From Xiphias gladius (taxonomy: Eukaryota; Chordata; Actinopteri; Istiophoriformes; Xiphiidae): a stretch of DNA of 64,000 nucleotides. Below, one piece after another: positions 61,101-64,000 of the stretch (positions are counted from its first letter, which is position 1; each line of letters begins with the position of its first letter). The translations under genes and the position numbers were made by a program. Below the pieces are notes generated by a model. The model was not told the DNA's origin. It saw nothing but the letters and a program-made list of their open reading frames with translations, and ran no database searches. The stretch covers positions 5,238,017-5,302,016 of the forward strand of contig NC_053414.1 of NCBI RefSeq assembly GCF_016859285.1, given 5' to 3'.

Positions 61101-61589
61101 ACTTGGTTTCTACAGTAAATTAAACCAAATGTCTTTTGAAAACCCAGAACTTTCTAACTGCAGAAAACACTTAATTATGCAGCTTTATGAACATCAAATT
61201 ACAAACTAGGGTTTACTGCACTGTGATCTGATATACAAGGGCATTGCTGGCGTTTGATTGAACATCCATCATCAGCCAGTCAGAGGCGTCCACCGCTGAT
61301 ATGATGGGAGTTTCTAACAGATTAAAGCCAATGAAGATGACTTTAAAATGTGCAACGAAACATCTTTTTTTTTTTTTTTGTTAAATGTACTTGTTAATGT
61401 CGTCGCTTTTGTCGTTCTGGTAAATTAATGAATTCAAGCGCTGCTCTTGCTTTGCTCTGCTTCTCTGCTGCTGAAAAGATGTGAGGGGGTCACTGTGCCT
61501 TGAAGAGCTGCAACCCCCCAAATGAATTCATTAGGCCAAGTTTTAAATGAGGAATTCTTGATGTAACTGCTGTTTGAAAGGCTGACGCT

Positions 61590-61591
<2 letters not shown>

Positions 61592-61622
<31 letters not shown>
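61592..61622. repeat. GT microsatellite
   Basis: About 15 perfect GT units. Confidence 0.95.
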
Positions 61623-61625
<3 letters not shown>

Positions 61626-63220
61626 CGGACCTGAAATGGGGTACGAAACGTTTCAATCCTGGACATTGGCACCAAATCTAGCAGCAGCTACCAGCAGCCT
61701 CGCTCCAAAAAAAGTGTCCCTACAGTAAAACCTACAGCACATCTGTACTACTACACACGAGAGCGGGGAGGGTTTTATCAAAAGGGGTCGAGTGGCGCGG
61801 GACTGAAATGGGCAAAGAGATCACCATGGCAACGGGGACCACCGCCGTGTCGAGCATGAGGGGAATGTGGGAGGGAGCGTCGTGCTGAAGTGGTCCAAAG
61901 CGGGGGGAATCGCTCTTTCACTTTTTACAGTTTTGGGAGATTCTCATGGCCGCGGTCCAAGCACTCAAAGTAATGAACTCTTCACACACACTCTCACACA
62001 CATGCACACGCACAAGCACACACACACGCACGCACACAATACTATTACATCACAGATAATAAAAGTTATATAACAAGACTGTGCGGACACCGAGGTAATT
62101 ACAGTGAGCTTACATCAGTGTCCGCAGGCCAAAATAAATACAAACACTCAGAAATTCATGTTCCCTGATGGCAGCAACACAAAACCAAAAATGTAAACAA
62201 ACACAGAGTAAACTAAAGTACTTAAGGATTGCACATCTCAGAGATGGAAGATTAATATCTACTCCTAACAGATCATGTCATGGATTCACTGGTGATCATT
62301 CTTATCATTAACAGATTAAAACAGTCAAAGCTTTCTTCCCTTTCAATTTGCTCACAAATCAAACTCTTGTAATTCACTATTTGAGTGTGTCCTTCTTGTT
62401 TTAAAACACACAACACGTGTCCTAACAACCTCTAAATCTTAAAATTCAGAATATTGTACATTATCCTTCATATTCCTTGCAAAGAAAACTGACGCTGACC
62501 ATTGACTTCCATTGATCGGAGGTGTGTGTGTGTGGGGGTGGGGGTTTAAATGGTTGGGAGTCACGTTGAAATTAAGTCCAGCAAAACCAGGGGATAGGAA
62601 TGATGAGAGCCGTCGCATCACACAGTCCTGGAGAGAAGAACAGAAGGACACGCTGAATTCTGTATCATTTCTGTACCTTGAACATGAGTTACAATCAACG
62701 CTATTGGCCGCGAGGGTCGAGGCAAGCTGTGAAACGGCGGATCTGCAGAGTTCCGCGGCGACTCGGAGAAAACATGCCTTTGAAAACCCGTAAAAGTTCC
62801 CTTTTTTTTTTCACCAAGCTCATTTTTGTTGTGGCGTTGATAAATATTCACGCCTGAATGCCGCTTCTGTCACCGTAGACCGCATTCTGAGGGAGAAAAA
62901 TTGAGTGGTTTCTGTGTTTGCAAACAGGCAAATACTGAGGGGAGCAGAAACTGTTGGCACTGAGCAGCCAGCAGAAAGGGAAATATACAAAAGCACAGGG
63001 ATTCTCATTTTCTTTCAAACCTCTTGTGTTTCCTCTCACTATTTAGTCTACTCATGGTAATTCTAGTTTTGTGAATTTAAAATGGAAACTGCATTAACAT
63101 CCAATAGCATTGAAACAGCATTAAGTATTAATTTAGCCATCAAGAAAGGCCAAAACAGATTTTTTTTTCAGGGTATCACATACATTTATCCATACACATG
63201 TTGAGATGTGCCGAAAGGTC

Positions 63221-63623
63221 TCTACAGATACACAACTGAATAATTTATTCAATAAATGGTAAACCCAGCATAATGTTTGTTTCGGTTAACAGATTTAATG
63301 AATTTAATTTTTCACGATGAAATGTTCCAAAAGGAGCTACTGTTTTCTGGCGATTTATTTCAAGTCACACGCATTTGATTTTACACAGACTTGAACTCAG
63401 CTTTTGTTTCGGAGGGCGGTGTCTAATGTGTGGGCGCAGGTCCGTGGCGCTGCAGTGGCGGTCATGCCTTTAATGTATTAAAGGACAACGTCACATCTTT
63501 ACAAGTTTGTAAAGTTGCAGTGGTTTATAGTGGATCTAGATGCCAGTCAAGCCGATGGCCCTTTTGTTTACATTTAAGTCACGGGCTGTACCTTTAAATA
63601 CAGTTCCGACAAACTGACCTTGT
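63221..63623 (-). other. atp6v0e1: Probable atp6v0e 3' UTR
   Basis: Non-coding DNA after the stop codon. AATAAA on the minus strand is present at 63244-63249 and 63354-63359 (TTTATT on the plus strand). The first would end the transcript near 63225. Confidence 0.45.
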
Positions 63624-63717
63624 TTACTCCCAGAAGTAGCGCAGATACCATATAGTTTCGTTCTTCAGCTGAGGGCCAAACAGGGGGTTGGCCTGGGCCA
63701 GAATGGCTATCAACCAA
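63624..63717 (-). CDS. atp6v0e1: V-type ATPase V0 subunit e, last coding exon (partial gene)
   Basis: Subunit e is a ~80-residue, two-helix membrane protein of the proton-pumping V-ATPase V0 sector. On the minus strand the acceptor TTTACTCAG precedes 63717. The exon completes a Phe codon and reads 30 residues, [20 protein letters not shown] then [10 protein letters not shown], to TAA at 63626-63624. These match the C-terminus of human ATP6V0E1/E2: end of helix 2, then the [15 protein letters not shown] block. The ending RYFWE lies between ATP6V0E1 (KYHWP) and ATP6V0E2 (RFLWE), so the paralogue is not settled by this exon. Linkage to crebrf in the same order and orientation as human ATP6V0E1-CREBRF favours e1. 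Upstream exons lie beyond 64000. Confidence 0.9.
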
Positions 63718-64000
63718 CTGAGTAAAGGGAGACAGAGGGAGAGAAAAGAGGTATCAACAAGCTGATCTCATATGCTAGTACACAGGCACATTCTGTAATA
63801 TATATCTTGGTTTCTTTTTACACCTTGGGTTTCATTGCTGTGGATTATAGATCATTTTGCCGTAATCGTCACCATTACCGTAAAAATAGCAGACAATAGC
63901 ACCAGACAGGAAACAGCTTCGCAGCAAATTCAAAAAGGCCAAGGACACAAGAGACTCAGTCGACTTTAAACCAACTCTCAAAGCTGTTAGGTCTGAATGA

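Larger units (their letters stand above)
55901..63220. other. Intergenic region between crebrf-like and atp6v0e
   Basis: About 7.3 kb with no recognised gene. It contains GT tracts (56902-56937, 61592-61622), CA-rich DNA near 61982-62038, a T/GT-rich stretch at 60239-60292 and dispersed repeat copy B at 57985-58110. A repeat-free, AT-rich stretch at 56560-56880 and 57050-57300 could be conserved non-coding sequence, which cannot be judged from one genome. Confidence 0.45.

Overview
The window looks like a teleost fish nuclear chromosome. It has intron-rich genes with GT-AG borders, CpG-rich promoters, CA/GT microsatellites, a decayed Tc1-like transposon of a type common in fish, and short dispersed repeats. 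Four protein-coding genes were read by joining exons by hand. Two are complete and two run off the ends. I could not determine the species. Family assignments rest on sequences of human relatives recalled from memory, not on a database search.

Layout, left to right. Bases 1-4139 are intron 1 of a mitoferrin gene (slc25a28-like, minus strand), whose first coding exon is 4140-4487 with a CpG-rich promoter to its right. Bases 4830-8230 are intergenic and hold a relic of a Tc1-like element and a large ATATA-type microsatellite. Bases 8240-19894 (3' UTR perhaps to about 22.73 kb) carry entpd7, plus strand, with 13 coding exons, a 572-residue protein and an intact reading frame. Bases 31095-54300 carry a CREB3 regulatory factor gene (crebrf-like, minus strand), with 8 coding exons, 535 residues and a probable long 3' UTR down to about 24.18 kb; entpd7 and crebrf-like therefore converge tail to tail. 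Bases 54.3-63.2 kb are intergenic. Bases 63624-63717 are the last exon of a V-ATPase subunit e gene (atp6v0e, minus strand), which continues beyond the right edge.

The gene order is the most informative feature. In human, SLC25A28-ENTPD7 lie together at 10q24 and ATP6V0E1-CREBRF lie together at 5q35. Here both pairs sit within 64 kb, and atp6v0e-crebrf keeps its human order and orientation. This fits the idea that 5q35, 8p21 and 10q24 descend from one ancestral block, and that fish kept a CREBRF copy on the 10q24-type segment. The crebrf-like protein is shorter than human CREBRF, and at the position I align with human Arg457 it has serine.

The most notable oddity inside a gene is in entpd7. 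The exon carrying ACR2 is only 52 nt, and about 33 codons normally present between ACR1 and ACR2 are absent without breaking the frame. The four genes do not form one pathway: they cover mitochondrial iron import, Golgi/vesicle nucleotide hydrolysis, transcriptional/stress control, and organelle acidification. I saw no operon, CRISPR array, phage or other prokaryote-type system.
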